Assembly: GCA_022497145.1 (NCBI GenBank)
Contig: MU385893.1
Location: forward strand, 62,001 to 126,000
Reading direction: 5' to 3'
From: Rostrohypoxylon terebratum
Lineage: Eukaryota > Ascomycota > Sordariomycetes > Xylariales > Hypoxylaceae
Length of the DNA: 64,000 nt
Under the pieces are notes generated by a model. It had not been told where the DNA came from, did no database searches, and was given only the letters and a program-made list of their open reading frames with translations. Numbering within the stretch: the first letter of the stretch is position 1; each line of letters starts with the position of its first letter. Shown in pieces: positions 1 through 12,067 of the stretch. A program made the translations under genes and the position numbers.

Positions 1-2631
1 TCTTGTGGATCAATTCGTAGAGTTTTCGGAGAGCATCGATGGAAAGGGCATCTATGTCCAACTCCATTTCACCCTCGTCATTCTCCTACAGCATAATTAG
101 CATTTAGAAAAGTCCCGGAGGCATGAACGCAAAAGTAAAGTGAATGAACTATAGCGATCACATGTTTGAGCACTTACATTCTGACCGGTGTCTCGCTTGA
201 TGATTTCAACAGCACGGGTAAGGGTGTTACCATCCAGCTCGTTGATACCTTCTGCAATGACAGCTTTCTCCAGGGCTCCGACGGGTCGACCTTTGGGAGA
301 TGCCTTCTTATGGCCACTGCTCCCAGAAGCTTTCTTACTAGCCGCAGAGTTTCCAGCTGCTGCTTTCTTGCTAGTAGCTGCTGAACCACCGCCGCCAGAT
401 TTGGGCTTACTCTTAGTAGCCTTCTTCTTCGACTTAGGCTTCTTCTCAGTGTGTAGCTTTGTTCGCTCCTCGACGAGTTTTCGTTGAAGCATCGACACCA
501 TCTGTTGTTGGATTTCAATCATTGTCAGATCCGGTTTCTTCGAGCCCAGCTCCTTGTTAAGTTTTGCTTGCTCTTCATCCAATCGAGTCTGCAAGGTACG
601 GAAAGCCTCATTGCCTTCGTCGTTGTTATCGTCCGCCTCGCTTTCCTCTTCAGATTCATGAGTGCTTCGTTCAGGACTAGGGGCAGAAGCATTCGTGGTA
701 GACGGCGGCTCTGGAGGATTGTGACGCTTCATCCACGCATCTCTCTTGCCTAACTCGGTCTTGAAAAGCTCTTCGAGACGTTTTGCTAACAAAGTGACGT
801 CGTGGTTCGCGCCATTGAAGAGTTCAGCGTTGTGAACGATCAACCTCATATCCTTCTCAATATCCTTCACAGTTTTGTACTCGCCCTCGTAGTTCTTCTG
901 CGTCATCGTAGCAAGATCCATTGGCTTTTTGACAATGCTGAAGTAGGTTGGGATGTTGAGAGCTACGGGGTCGACAGGAGTAAGGAACCATTGGTTAAGC
1001 GCATAATGCTTTCCTTTCTTGACCTCTTCCAAGGCCATTTCAAAGAAACGCTGCTCGGGTTCCAGCTTCTTACGATTAGCCGCAGCATAATCGAGGTCGC
1101 GATTTTTGGGGGGATGTATCGGTCGCTTCGGTCTATCGTTATCTTCTCGAGTAGAATCGCGGCGAATCTGGGGAATTCCGTTGGGCGGAATCGCAAAGGC
1201 CGGGGCTGAGGTTGACGTAGCTGACAATGGAGTTTGGGTGGGTGAAGGACGTCTTGGCTTCGGGCTGGCTGCCTGCCCGCGCGGCTGAGATTGAGATTGT
1301 CGGCGAGGTTGTGTGGCTGCACGAGGTTCGGTATGGCGTGTCGGGTGCGCTTTGCCTTTCTCAGGTTTTGCAGGCTCCTCCAATTTGGAGATCTCGGGTA
1401 GGCGCGCATATACCAAATCTCTGACTGCGCCTGCAGCTACGGTGATGACATTTGTATCGCCGTTGAAAGCGAGCGAATTCTGATACAAAAGCTGGAGGTC
1501 GGCTTTCAGTTCGCCATAATTCGCGTACTTTTCTTCACGTAGCTTTTGCTCAAAATACGAGATATCGACAGGGTTCTCGATCTTCGCCTTGTAGTCTTCC
1601 CATAGGGCTGGCCAGAGTTTCTCGACTGACTGTCTGAAGTTGAGACCATTCTTCGTCTTCTTCACACCCGCTAGAATCTGTCTGATTTGGCGGCCTTGAA
1701 ACGATGTGATGGGCTGGTCGTCAGGAACTTGGTCCACGGACTCAGTGGGTGCGGGCGCAGGCGCAGATGGCACGGAGCCGGCGACAACAAGAGATTTTGC
1801 TGTCGATTCATTGGCGTCCTCCTCAGTCTTTGCCCGTTTCGCTGCTCTTTCCTCAGCGCCATCTTCGTCACGTTCTCGAGAGACTTTAGCTGCCGAGGTA
1901 GGCTGGTCGGTCATTGGAGTGTCGACTTGGGTGGCAGGTGCATCAGATTGAGCAGCCTTGATATCCAACTTGGCAAGGCCAGCTGACGGCTGACTAAGTT
2001 CCTGAGATGACACAGGCTCTGTGGTATCATTGTTCTTCGGCTTCTCCTCAGTCTTCTCCTGAGAGCTATTCTCAGGCTTGGCTTTGGGTTCCTCGCCAGC
2101 TTGCTCTACAGGTGTGTCCACATCCATTGAATCACCGGTGTTCACAACAGCTGGTTCATTTGCGACTGACTCTTCCGTCACATCAGGCTTGTCCGACGTC
2201 AGCTCTGCATTATCTTCCTTTGCCACCTCGGCGGTGGGCGAGGGCGCCTTTTCAACATCAGATGTGCCATTAACATCTGCCATTTCGACGTCGGCTAAAC
2301 TAGGAGGGACTTCGGTCGATTGCTCCGGAAGGGCGCCATTAGCGGCAAATGCTTTTTGGTTTACTGAATCATCGGCGACTGACTCTGTGGGCTCCGCCTT
2401 GCCGTTAACAGAGGGTTTCTCATCGGCCTTGGATTTGTCTTCCGAATGTCTACAACAAAGGAAGTTTAGTCTATCAATACCAAGGTTTAAGCGATTGGGT
2501 AGGATGCAAGCTTACCCGTTCACAGACTGTATGCTGGGATCGTCATTCACTTTCTCTTCACTTGGCGCAGAATCTGCGCTCTTCTGAACCACCGGTAGTG
2601 CTTGGGGTTCTTCAGTCGCCATGACTGCCAT
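1..2631 (-). CDS. bdf1: BDF1-type double-bromodomain/ET protein, 3' end missing
   Basis: Fungal BET protein that binds acetylated histones and supports TFIID-dependent transcription. Exons read 2631-2516, 2449-178 and 85-1, joined by 66- and 92-nt introns with in-frame GTAAG donors and TAG acceptors; the last exon runs off the left edge. Bromodomain 1 is near residues 292-392 and bromodomain 2 near 505-614, with the acetyl-lysine-binding Asn in its ELFNG segment. The NET/ET domain starts near 765 (GALEKAVIAEGINEL) and continues in the edge exon (ALRKLYELI). The N-terminus is acidic and low-complexity, and a KKKATKSKPKS-type basic stretch precedes the ET domain. Bromodomain 1 has NPVDISYFEQKL where the classical domain has a KPMDL-type segment, a divergence I believe common in filamentous fungi. 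The first ATG (2631) lies 4 nt after a possible 5'-UTR intron acceptor; a second in-frame ATG at 2622 is an alternative start. Confidence 0.9.
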
Positions 2632-5600
2632 CCACCTGTCAAAGACGCAAAATCGCGATTAGCTAATAGTGACAAAATGGATGTCAAGAAGTAAAAGGGC
2701 ATGACGGTTGGTCGCAGGGCTTGGGGTAGGCCCACGGAATAAAGGGAGGGAGAGATTAGACATGGGAGGTAGGCAATAGGGTAATGCGACATGCTTGTCA
2801 ATCAAAAGCGCAATAGAAATGAAGTGTTATCAGAGCCTTGCTATATTCAAGCAATGAAGATTTGAGACAAGGCAATTGGAATCGAGAGATAGTGCATTTG
2901 ACGATGCAAGAGTCTTGCGACTACTTACCTCTCAAGATAATTGGCGCAGAAGTATTATTCTCACTAAAGTCTTGGTTAGTGATGATTGCGACGGTAGATG
3001 TATAAAGATTCGGAAGAATTGTGATGGGATGTGATAATGAATGGATGAAGTGAACGAAGCGTCGAAGGGTGGTTTAAGAAGGGAAAAAAAGGAAAAACGA
3101 AGAGGGAAGAATTGAGTATTGTTAAATAAAGCAGGAGGGAATTGAAAATAGGAAATAAGAAATAAGAGACAAATCATCCAGTGAGTTGCGATGTGGGAAA
3201 GTGCGCCTGTTTGTTTTGCGTCGTTGCTGTGATGATAGTGGGCTAGTGACGACGATGGTAGTTGCTATTCACACTGCCTATCCTTGTGAAATGCGACAAC
3301 CTAACACTGGTGAAGGGGGGGTAATCGCAAGGTGGCTGACCAATTGGAGGAAGGTTGGACCGGATAAGACTGGGGAATTGAAATATTCCTAGCCGCATGG
3401 AAAGACATGAATATTTTATATAAAGGTCCTCGAAATTCCAGTAATCATCTTATGACGATTTATCTCTGAAGTTAACACCTGTCAGGCTTATTTCGTGAAA
3501 CTTTCGGGGTCTTAGCCATATGTGATCAGATCGTACAAAAGCGACGAGGCGGAAGTATCGCAGCAGCTATAGACGATTGTGTCTAGCTTCTTCTTGTTTG
3601 TCTTACCTACCTAGGTGCATTATCTAAGACCGTTGTTGATGTAGTAAATCGAAATCGTTTTCGTTGATCTAACATCAAGGTTGGTTGATGATGATCCATG
3701 GATATGTTGGTTGATTGCGCCGCAGCAGGCGAACAAACAAGACGAGGCCGAAGTATATATATTCGGCCAGTAGGTGGAAAGTAACATGGAACATTGAAGG
3801 GGAAAATGTCAAGTGCGAGCGCAAGTGCGAGTGCAAATGCGAGTGCAAGGGTTAAGGGCGAGTGAGAACTGAAGGATATGTACTTTGTATTGAAAGAAAG
3901 GTGATGTGTTATAAAGGAGAGATGACGAGGACAATTGACAAAACATGAAGAGAATGTGAATCTACTAACCTTCTAAAATCCCAAGATATTAAAAACGTAC
4001 CGGCTCCGAGTCGAAGTCCGAATCTTGAAGACCAAGAACAAATGACTGGGGCGGAGTACGTGCGATGAGATAAGATGGAGCGCGATAGGTGAGCAGTTGG
4101 AATTAATATGACAAGGTGTAAGTAGACGTGTGTGTAACGTGCAGTGAGAAGCGCGTTTGCGAATTACAACGTCCGAGTCAATAAGTTGTTTGGTGCGTTG
4201 AACTAAATCAGACCAAACATATGACGGCGAGATATAAGAGCTTCAATGTCGTAGCTACTAAGCGACGATGAGGCTCACGACTAGGGCGATAAGGCGCGAT
4301 GGCAACGGCAGCTGGTGATGGATGCACGGGTGGCCAAAGCGGTAGCAGTAGCGGTCACGATAGTTGCGCGATACTGCCGTTTTGGGGGAAGGATGGGAAT
4401 GAATAAAAAAAACCTTAAAATATTAAAACAGCGAATCGATGCGCAGCCTTGCACTTAAGGGAAAATAAGGCAAGACAAAAAAAAAGGTATTAAGTGAGAG
4501 ATGGTCAGGTATGGATGGGAAGGGAAAAAAAAGGTACCTGGGTACTTTTCTTTCGCGTGGTGCGCGTGCGGCGGTGGTAGTAGTGAAGGGTAATGAGGTA
4601 GTGTAGTGGTTTTGGTGGTGAGGTATGAAATCAATTTCTGAAGATGCGAGGCGGTGTCGGTGATCGGAATATTAGAGGGGGGGTTGGGGTTGGGCAGAAA
4701 TGGAAAAATAGGAGGAAGGGTTGTAAAAAAAAAATCTCGGGAATCAGAGGTCTCTTTTTTTTTCTTCGTCGCGAAAATTTCTGGATTGGGGCCACTTTCC
4801 TATTTGTAGAACGCGCCTTCCCGGGCTGCAAAATCACGGTTCGCCATCACTGGGGAATTACGACAAGGATTACAATGGAGAAACGCCCACTGTGATCGTA
4901 ACAAAGAACCTAACAGCGAATCACGTTGTCGAGATACCAGTATGTGGGTCTCTTTGAGACATGGATCGGGGTGCACACTTCCCAAGATTGTAACCAAGTA
5001 TAACCATCTAAGCACATTGTGCGTGCAAAGCTTGTGTAGACATTGGAGGGGACGAGAAGAGCTTCTGTAGATGAGTCGGGAGCAGGACGGGTCACCTATT
5101 GTGGATGGGTGGATGGACTGACTCGAATTTAGATTTAAAAGATTGTAGAATTCTTTCTCTATAATCCAATCTATTCAAGATGCTCGTCGGACTCGATTTA
5201 AGATGAATGCGAAATGATCTATTTGCATTAACTGTGAGAGATAGATTCGATGTGTACCTTTCAAGGTTTTTGTAAGTTGGTTTGGTTGATAGCACGCAAC
5301 ATTGAAGCAACGAAGGACCCGGTGCTCAAAAAGATTTTGACGAGAAATATTGTTTGACGAGCTAGATACGACCAGCCAATCAGAGTTTGAGCGCAATGAT
5401 GACTTTCCGGCGACCGTCCAATCGTGACGCGTAGTGCTTGGGGACCCTTGCTCGATTGAAATGATGGAAGCCACCAGGTAGTCTTTTTTCACGACTGCCG
5501 TTACCCGGGCGTGCAGCTAGGGAAAAGATCCTTCGTTGACTCATCCACATCCACTTGGTGCATCACTCATCATGATCTAGGTTCCGAAATAGTTTGGTGA

Positions 5601-6316
5601 GATGTGAAATGTGAAATGTCGCTGTCGAAGATTCTCCTTGCCTTCAATTATTAATAGATAATATCCAATTAATCGGATCAATTGGCTCCAGATCGAAAAA
5701 CATCATCTATTGACGATTGAGGCCAAATAATTGTTCCGTCAATGATATAATGTTGAAAATTCGGTTTCGGCACCATTTGGAAAAACTGTGCAAACAGAAC
5801 AGGTTGGCCTCAATGGAAAAAGTTGCGGTGGAGGAGAAACTTTGCAGGTGTGTCCCATTCAATGGATTGAAAAGCTTAGGATGTAATGTACAGTATAAAC
5901 CATAAAATACGTATCCAATTCACACGTTGCATAGGTTACATAGTTTGAAACTACTGTGAACGAAGTAGTACCTACCACTAATTCACTAAACAGTGATGAA
6001 TGAATGTGGTCCGTGCGTGGTCGGCGGCGGAAATACCAACCGCCTATCAAGACTAAAAGCTCGATAACCAAGACCCATAATTCAATGCTATCAGAAAAAA
6101 AATCTAGGTACATGAAGTACCTGGTTATGTGAATGCAATGTGCATAGGTAACTGGCGTGCAAAAAGACGAAAGATTTTCAAACCTTGCGCCGTCACTCTT
6201 GACCTCTCTACAGCCCGGAATTATTCATTCAAGTTCCGATCTCGTTAATTTACACTTCACATAATTTCTTTCTTTCTAAGGAATTTCAACATTGCGTCTT
6301 TTATCGCCAAGTCACA
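2632..6316. other. Long bdf1 leader and intergenic region, no gene seen
   Basis: About 3.7 kb separates the divergently transcribed bdf1 and the Utp12-domain gene. On the minus strand a GTAAGT donor at 2928 and a CAG acceptor at 2636 would remove a 293-nt 5'-UTR intron of bdf1. The stretch holds a degenerate GTGCGA/GTGCAA hexamer repeat (3811-3850), several poly-A/poly-G runs (4400-4760) and only short, family-less ORFs. A long untranslated leader or a noncoding RNA is possible; nothing in the sequence proves either. Confidence 0.5.
3811..3850. repeat. Degenerate GTGCGA/GTGCAA hexamer repeat
   Basis: Alternating AAGTGCGA and GTGCAA units give a roughly 6-nt periodicity over about 40 nt. The repeat is noncoding and lies within the long bdf1 upstream region. 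Confidence 0.6.
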
Positions 6317-7531
6317 ATGTCAACTAAACGAAAACTCCCGGCAAAGATTGCTCAGCCGGTAGTTAAGCAGAGCGCAAAGAAGCCTTTGAAGGCCAACATC
6401 AACGAGTCTGAGACAGCTGTGTCGGTGCCCGACATCTCAAAAGCTACCGATGCTTCGACCGACCAAGTAATAGAGATCTCGAGCGACTCGGCCAGTAGCG
6501 AGTACGACTACACAGATGACGAACACGCGGGTGGTGAAGAGATGAAGTTAGACAATGTAACAAAGTCCGAGATTGAAGCGCCCCAAGGCCAAGCTACAAT
6601 GGGAGATGCACTCCGATTACAAGAAAAAACCAACGGGGATGCTGATATTGACATGCCTTCGCCTAAACCGGTAACAGATGGCGAGTCTGACCGAGAATCT
6701 GCACAACCCACGTTCGGCGAACTCGCTCGCGCGCACGACACCATTGATGTCCCCGCCGCGATATCTTTTCAATCACCTACCTTACCCGCTCCTGGAAGAG
6801 CTCTAGCTCCACCCAGCCTTTCTTCCCTGGGAACTGTTCTATCGCAAGCACTCCGAACCGATGACGCGGATCTTCTAGAATCTTGTCTTCACACCAATGA
6901 CCTAACTACCATTCGCAACACTATTCAGAGATTGGATTCCACCCTTGCAGGTACGCTACTTACCAAGCTTGCGTCTAGAATGCATAGGCGTCCAGGACGC
7001 GCAGGTAGCTTGATGACTTGGGTGCAATGGACCTTGGTTGCACATGGAGGTGCGCTGGCAACTCAACCTGGGCTAGCCAAGAAACTTAGCGAACTACATC
7101 GGGTGCTAGAGGAACGATCAAGAGGACTAAACTCTCTGTTATCCCTGAAAGGCAAACTAGATCTACTTGAGGCACAGATGGAATTACGACGCGGCCTGCA
7201 ACGAAATGCGGACTCAGATGATGATGACGACGACAATGATGAAGAAAGAGTCGTCTACGTGGAGGGAGAAGAGAGCGGTGAAGAATTAGCTAACGGAGTG
7301 ATGGATATGGATGATGATGACGAGCTTCCGGTCACCAATGGGGTAGCTGAGGATGACTCGGGCGACGATGAAGAAGAGGATGAAGAGGAGGAGGTAGAGC
7401 CAGAAGGTCAAGAAGAGCTAGACGAAAGTGACGTGAATCATGAGGATGTTGAATCAGATGAGGAGGACAGTGAACCTGAGGTGGCAGAAACCCAAAGACC
7501 AGCCAAACGGACAAGAACGAAACGAAGATGA
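6317..7531 (+). CDS. Utp12-domain small-subunit processome protein
   Basis: Single-exon 404-aa protein. A helical Utp12 domain spans about residues 168-285 (LGTVLSQALRTDDADLLE through LDLLEAQMEL), the fold found at the C-termini of U3 snoRNP proteins such as Utp5/WDR43, Utp12 and Utp13. There is no WD40 propeller, so this is a short Utp12-only protein; the exact yeast counterpart is uncertain. Residues about 299-395 are a long Asp/Glu-rich tail ending in a basic PAKRTRTKRR nuclear or nucleolar signal. A SUMO-interaction-like VIEISSDS motif sits near residue 51. The ATG has a good context (cacaATGtc) after a pyrimidine-rich leader. Expected role: nucleolar pre-18S rRNA processing. Confidence 0.85.
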   Translation: MSTKRKLPAKIAQPVVKQSAKKPLKANINESETAVSVPDISKATDASTDQVIEISSDSASSEYDYTDDEHAGGEEMKLDNVTKSEIEAPQGQATMGDALRLQEKTNGDADIDMPSPKPVTDGESDRESAQPTFGELARAHDTIDVPAAISFQSPTLPAPGRALAPPSLSSLGTVLSQALRTDDADLLESCLHTNDLTTIRNTIQRLDSTLAGTLLTKLASRMHRRPGRAGSLMTWVQWTLVAHGGALATQPGLAKKLSELHRVLEERSRGLNSLLSLKGKLDLLEAQMELRRGLQRNADSDDDDDDNDEERVVYVEGEESGEELANGVMDMDDDDELPVTNGVAEDDSGDDEEEDEEEEVEPEGQEELDESDVNHEDVESDEEDSEPEVAETQRPAKRTRTKRR

Positions 7532-8363
7532 GTTACCTAGTCTTCTGGGAGGTGGCTATGAACAGATGATTTCGACCTAATTCGCGCGATACCCGTTTCT
7601 TCTGAATAGATGTCGTATCAGTCTTTCACGGCCATGTTGTATACTCTAGCTCTCTATGTAGCTATCATTTAGGGTCTCGGGCATCATTCTCGAGGTTAAA
7701 TTCCGTGGGACGCGGTGGCATTCGTACATTCGTACATGTGGAATTCAAAGGGTTGAGGATAGCATTGCATTGAGGCGTCAATGTTCCTTCACGGCATAAT
7801 CAACCAAAGTTATTCGCCTAGCCCTACTTAAGGATTTGAACGTGTACCGATGTTAGATGGTAATCAGCGCTCACGATATAAAGGATACCTGCCTACCTAT
7901 TGCTTACTCTTTACCTAGAAGGTTACCTATCTATTGAAGTTTAGCAGTGAGAAAGCCGTTGTATTATTGTACCGACTGAGCGGGATGACCCGCTATTAAA
8001 ACCCCCCCAACGTAAACCCCTGTTGCGGTCTCCCGCTCGAGGTCATGGCAGCTCCAACTAGTATTATCGATAAGCTGCAGAACACCGCAGGGCTTATCTA
8101 ATCAGGTTATCCCCTAAAATTGAGCACTGAGCACTGAGCACTGTATCAGAGCGCGTCTCCGACCCGGACTCGAAATTATTTCGTGTCAAGAATTCTGCAG
8201 AATAAAACAGAAAACCGTTTTGAATATTTGTTGTTTTCCGACCGAATGCCTCTTCAAATTGCTTCTTCCCACTTCACATTCCTTCTTTCCTCTTACACCT
8301 CACACACCTCACACACCTCTCATACCTCTCATACCTCTTATACCACCAATTTCGGTCGCCATA
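7532..8363. repeat. Intergenic region with short tandem repeats
   Basis: Contains the 3' flank of the Utp12-domain gene and the mgs1 promoter. There is a three-copy TGAGCAC repeat at 8121-8143 and a CT-rich imperfect repeat (CCTCACACA, then CCTCTCATA units) at 8296-8340 just before the mgs1 start. The second repeat resembles the pyrimidine-rich leaders of fungal promoters. Confidence 0.6.
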
Positions 8364-10034
8364 ATGGTCGAATGCCCAATTTGCAAGAAACAAGTCCAAT
8401 CTCCCAAGATCAACGAACACCTCGATCAAGGATGCGAAACTTACATTATTGATCCTTCAACAATCTCCTCCTCTCCTCACATACCTTGTACTCAATCAAA
8501 TGGTGCCATGGCCGCCTCACAGAAACGCCCCGCATCAAGCTTCTTCCAAACACCTTCTGCCAAACGTCAACAATCGACACCCGCCAAGATTGTCACGCCC
8601 GTAGTCAACGGAAATGTAGGAGCAGGAGCAGGAGCGCCAAAACTAAACGGGGGAATCAAGCGTTCGTTTGATGAAGGGCCAGGTGAAGATTCGCCTATGC
8701 AGAATGGAGGAAACAGGGCGGATGACGTACCACCCGCAGAAACCGGACCGATTCTAAAGAAGACGAAGACGAATAGAGCAGCCCCCTTAGCCGAACGAAT
8801 GCGACCTCAGAACTTTGACGATGTCTTCGGCCAAGAGCTCGTCGGTCCGAACGGCGTTCTACGATCTCTAATAGAATCCGATCGAGTCCCATCCATGATA
8901 TTATGGGGTGCCTCAGGCACCGGTAAAACGACCATTGCGCGTTGTATCGCAAGGATGGTCGGGTCGCGCTTCATCGAGATGAACGCAACAAGCTCTGGTG
9001 TCGGGGAGTGCAAGAAGATATTCAACGACGCGGCCAATGAGTTAGCGCTTACAGGTCGGAAAACAATCATATTCTGCGACGAAATACACCGATTCTCCAA
9101 GTCTCAGCAAGACGTCTTCCTCAAACCCGTCGAAGCAGGCACTATTACCCTCATCGGCGCAACAACAGAAAACCCCAGCTTTAAGATTGTCAACGCTCTA
9201 TTGTCAAGATGTCGAACTTTTACCCTGCAGAAACTGACGACTGCCGACGTTCAACATGTATTAATGCGAGCATTACAAACCGAACTTGCGGCCACCTCAT
9301 CACCACCCTCTCCTCTCCTCGACGAGGAACTCATAACCTATCTCGCCAACTTTGCCGACGGCGATGCGCGGACGGCGCTCAACCTACTAGAACTGGCAAT
9401 ATCTTTATCGAGCAAGGAGGAAATGACGAAAGAAGGTATGAAGGCATCGTTGACAAAGACTTTGGTCTACGACCGAGCCGGCGATCAGCACTACGATACA
9501 ATCTCCGCTTTCCACAAGTCAGTTCGCGGCTCCGATCCAGATGCCACACTATACTATCTAGCCCGCATGCTCCAGTCCGGAGAAGACCCGTTGTTCATAG
9601 CTCGGCGCATGGTCGTGATCGCATCGGAAGATGTCGGACTAGCAGATAGCTCTCTCCTCACCCTCGCGACGTCCACCTATACTGCAACCCAGCAAATCGG
9701 GATGCCAGAGGCTCGCATACCGCTAGCTCATTGCGCAGTTGCGCTCACCCTCGCGCCGAAGAGCACTCGTGCCTACAGAGGATTGAACAATGCCTTTGCC
9801 GCTCTTAAGGAGCCAGGAGTAGCAGCACTACCTGTGCCTATTCATCTACGAAATGCGCCGACGAAGCTTATGCGCGAGCTCGGATACGGAAGGGAGTACA
9901 AATACAATCCTAATTACAAGGACGGCAAGGTTAAACAGGACTATCTCCCCGATGCGCTACTTGGACGCACGTTTCTGGAAGACCGAGACTTGGGTACCGA
10001 GTCTGATCCTGACTTGGCTATGGAGGATGCTTGA
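8364..10034 (+). CDS. mgs1: Mgs1/WRNIP1 AAA+ ATPase with UBZ zinc finger
   Basis: 556-aa maintenance-of-genome-stability protein; in yeast and mammals the family acts at stalled forks through ubiquitinated PCNA. I start at 8364 (ataATGgtc), because the protein then opens directly with a UBZ4-type finger, Cys4-x2-Cys7-x11-His19-x4-Cys24. Upstream in-frame ATGs lie in repetitive leader sequence. Downstream, GASGTGKTT (Walker A, near 185), IIFCDEIH (Walker B, near 238) and GATTENPSF (sensor 1) are intact. The C-terminal half carries the RarA/MgsA helical tetramerisation region (YDTISAFHKSVRGSDPDA and YKYNPNYKDG). No intron is seen, and nothing looks degenerate. Confidence 0.95.
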   Translation: MVECPICKKQVQSPKINEHLDQGCETYIIDPSTISSSPHIPCTQSNGAMAASQKRPASSFFQTPSAKRQQSTPAKIVTPVVNGNVGAGAGAPKLNGGIKRSFDEGPGEDSPMQNGGNRADDVPPAETGPILKKTKTNRAAPLAERMRPQNFDDVFGQELVGPNGVLRSLIESDRVPSMILWGASGTGKTTIARCIARMVGSRFIEMNATSSGVGECKKIFNDAANELALTGRKTIIFCDEIHRFSKSQQDVFLKPVEAGTITLIGATTENPSFKIVNALLSRCRTFTLQKLTTADVQHVLMRALQTELAATSSPPSPLLDEELITYLANFADGDARTALNLLELAISLSSKEEMTKEGMKASLTKTLVYDRAGDQHYDTISAFHKSVRGSDPDATLYYLARMLQSGEDPLFIARRMVVIASEDVGLADSSLLTLATSTYTATQQIGMPEARIPLAHCAVALTLAPKSTRAYRGLNNAFAALKEPGVAALPVPIHLRNAPTKLMRELGYGREYKYNPNYKDGKVKQDYLPDALLGRTFLEDRDLGTESDPDLAMEDA

Positions 10035-11206
10035 GCTCAGGACAAACACGGCACGGATTGCATAGTACATAATAGGGTTCTACTCTGGATTCTCAGGTCT
10101 CTCTCTGTACATTGAACGGGTATTCAGGGTAGTCATACTTGGCGCGGATTGTACAATCATTAGGATTGAAAATAGGATACCCAGTGCACAAATAGCCACC
10201 TGCAAATTAGGACAACAAAATAACCAAAAAGTTATCCATCTATCCCTATGAACGGCTCCTTCAAATGATGTCGCGGAATGACGATGATCTTGAAATTAGG
10301 GTGGGAACTTCGATATCCTTTTTCCCTTCACGACGAATCGCTCTTTGACACGAATTACCTTGATACTGACAACTATAACTTCGTTTACCGAAGAGCCACA
10401 TTATTATTAACAGGGCAATAGGTATTAGATGAAATCTCAGTGGGTTCTCTGGGGTTCTCTGGGTTCTCTGCAGGCGACTAGTCCACTAAGCGTGTCCGAT
10501 TAGCTACCATTGGCTAGAATGGTTTGAGACATTCCGAATTTGGCAATTTAGACTCATGGGTCTGGGCTTCGTGTTACGAGGCAGGCCTCTCTAGTTTCTT
10601 CGACACATTTTTTTCGTCTCTACCTAGTAGTCATTTCGAGACGAGGTTAACTTTTCAGATTTCGAGGTACGTACCAGTATTGACTTTAACATAAACTTAC
10701 CTAGGCATGATATGACATCAGCGTGGTGTTATTACCAACTGTAAAATATGTGGTACTTACAGGGTATCTATTCTCCTCCTGAAGCCGATAGGAGACCACC
10801 CCGTAGTCAAAGGAATCCTCCTCCGCGCCGTTCGAATCAGTTTAAACCATATCCACGGACAAGGAGGAATTTTTGCCAAGATATTTGGTTTCTTTCATAT
10901 CACGGTCCTAGTATCCAGGAGTCCCGAAGAGGGTAGAATACCTCAAAGCAAGACAGACACAATGCCGACTGTTGCTGGAAAGAACAACGCCGATCAAGAC
11001 AATCGCATTGTTCTTATTAAATAACACTCTAATGTTTTGGCTCAAAAGATGAGGGAAATATTTCAATATATAAGGACTTCCGTGGCAATATCATACGTCC
11101 ATGTAAATTTGATTACTTATTGAATTTACACACAAATACCCAAAAACAGCCCGACTGAAAATCTCATTTAGCACTACTACGTATTATCTAGAACACTCTA
11201 TACAAC
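10035..11206. other. Intergenic region, no gene seen
   Basis: About 1.2 kb between two same-strand genes. A small GGGTTCTCT triplication sits at 10442-10470. The ORF near 10748-10936 has no domain and I do not support it. AT-rich leader sequence precedes the ATG at 11207. Confidence 0.6.
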
Positions 11207-12067
11207 ATGGCGACAATTCACGTTTTTAGAACTGCTGAGACTGAAAGGGTTTCCAAGGCCAGGCATGGTACATTCGAAGAAGCATTCGCGTCTCTCAAAG
11301 ACTCAGGTTTGTCCGAAAAGGGTCTAAAGCAATGTCAAGAATTCTCCGATCACTCGAAGTTCTTCTCGACTTTAGATCACGTCACCCACATAGTATCCTC
11401 CCCCTTGCATAGCTCCATCTACTCGTGCCGTATCGCGCTCGACCGCGTCGTGTCGGGGAAGAGCATTATCCCTCGCCCGGAGCTGATGGACACAGGGATA
11501 CTGACGCCGGTCTTCGGAACCGATTACGCGACGCTGTACGGGCAGTTCGCCGGACTGGCGGATCTGAGCGCGCTTTCGGAGGGCTGGGAGAGCGTCGGCC
11601 CGGACAGCTCGCTCGCGCACGATGTCGAGAAGATCAAGGCGCGGACGACTGCGGGGAGAAAATGGCTCATGGATCTTGCACGCGACGCCGGCGAGAACAC
11701 TCACATCGTAGTCATGACCCACGGTAAGACCGCCCATTTCCTAACCGACGATTTCCAGGGAACCGGATCGCCCAAGAATCGCGACTGGGATGGCGACCTG
11801 AGCTGGCGTTCGTACAAGTTCGACTTCGACGCCGGAAAGATGGTCGAGACCTCCGAGAGTCTCGCCAGAAGAGGAGCCAGCGCGCTCCCCGAAGAGGAAA
11901 ACGAGAGCGCTAAAGCGGAAATCGAAGCCCAAATCAAGCGGAATTCTGCTCATACGCAGCGCTTCCAGGCTCTCGCTCTTCAAATATTTGATGAACGTAA
12001 AACTGAAGCCGAGCAGGAGTTATCGGAAGGAATGGGCACACTTAGCTTAAGTTCTGACAATCAGTAA
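11207..12067 (+). CDS. Degenerate histidine-phosphatase-superfamily protein
   Basis: Single-exon 286-aa protein with the overall layout of fungal phosphoglycerate-mutase-like proteins: N-terminal beta strand, a SSPLHSSIY segment matching the SSPLRRTLYT motif, and VVMTHGKTAHFL carrying the second-motif His (H172). The signature RHG/RHAE triad is replaced by FRTAE (R8-T9-A10-E11), so the phospho-accepting His is absent, and the following SPLRR arginines are also lost. It is therefore probably catalytically dead, a binding or regulatory protein, unless the family uses another mechanism. The C-terminus is helical and acidic (residues 220-286). The intact ORF argues against simple decay. Confidence 0.8.
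   Translation: MATIHVFRTAETERVSKARHGTFEEAFASLKDSGLSEKGLKQCQEFSDHSKFFSTLDHVTHIVSSPLHSSIYSCRIALDRVVSGKSIIPRPELMDTGILTPVFGTDYATLYGQFAGLADLSALSEGWESVGPDSSLAHDVEKIKARTTAGRKWLMDLARDAGENTHIVVMTHGKTAHFLTDDFQGTGSPKNRDWDGDLSWRSYKFDFDAGKMVETSESLARRGASALPEEENESAKAEIEAQIKRNSAHTQRFQALALQIFDERKTEAEQELSEGMGTLSLSSDNQ

Noticed and set aside
5175..5492. 105-aa minus-strand ORF upstream of the Utp12-domain gene
   Set aside because: No recognisable domain, poor start context and no homologous pattern; likely chance.
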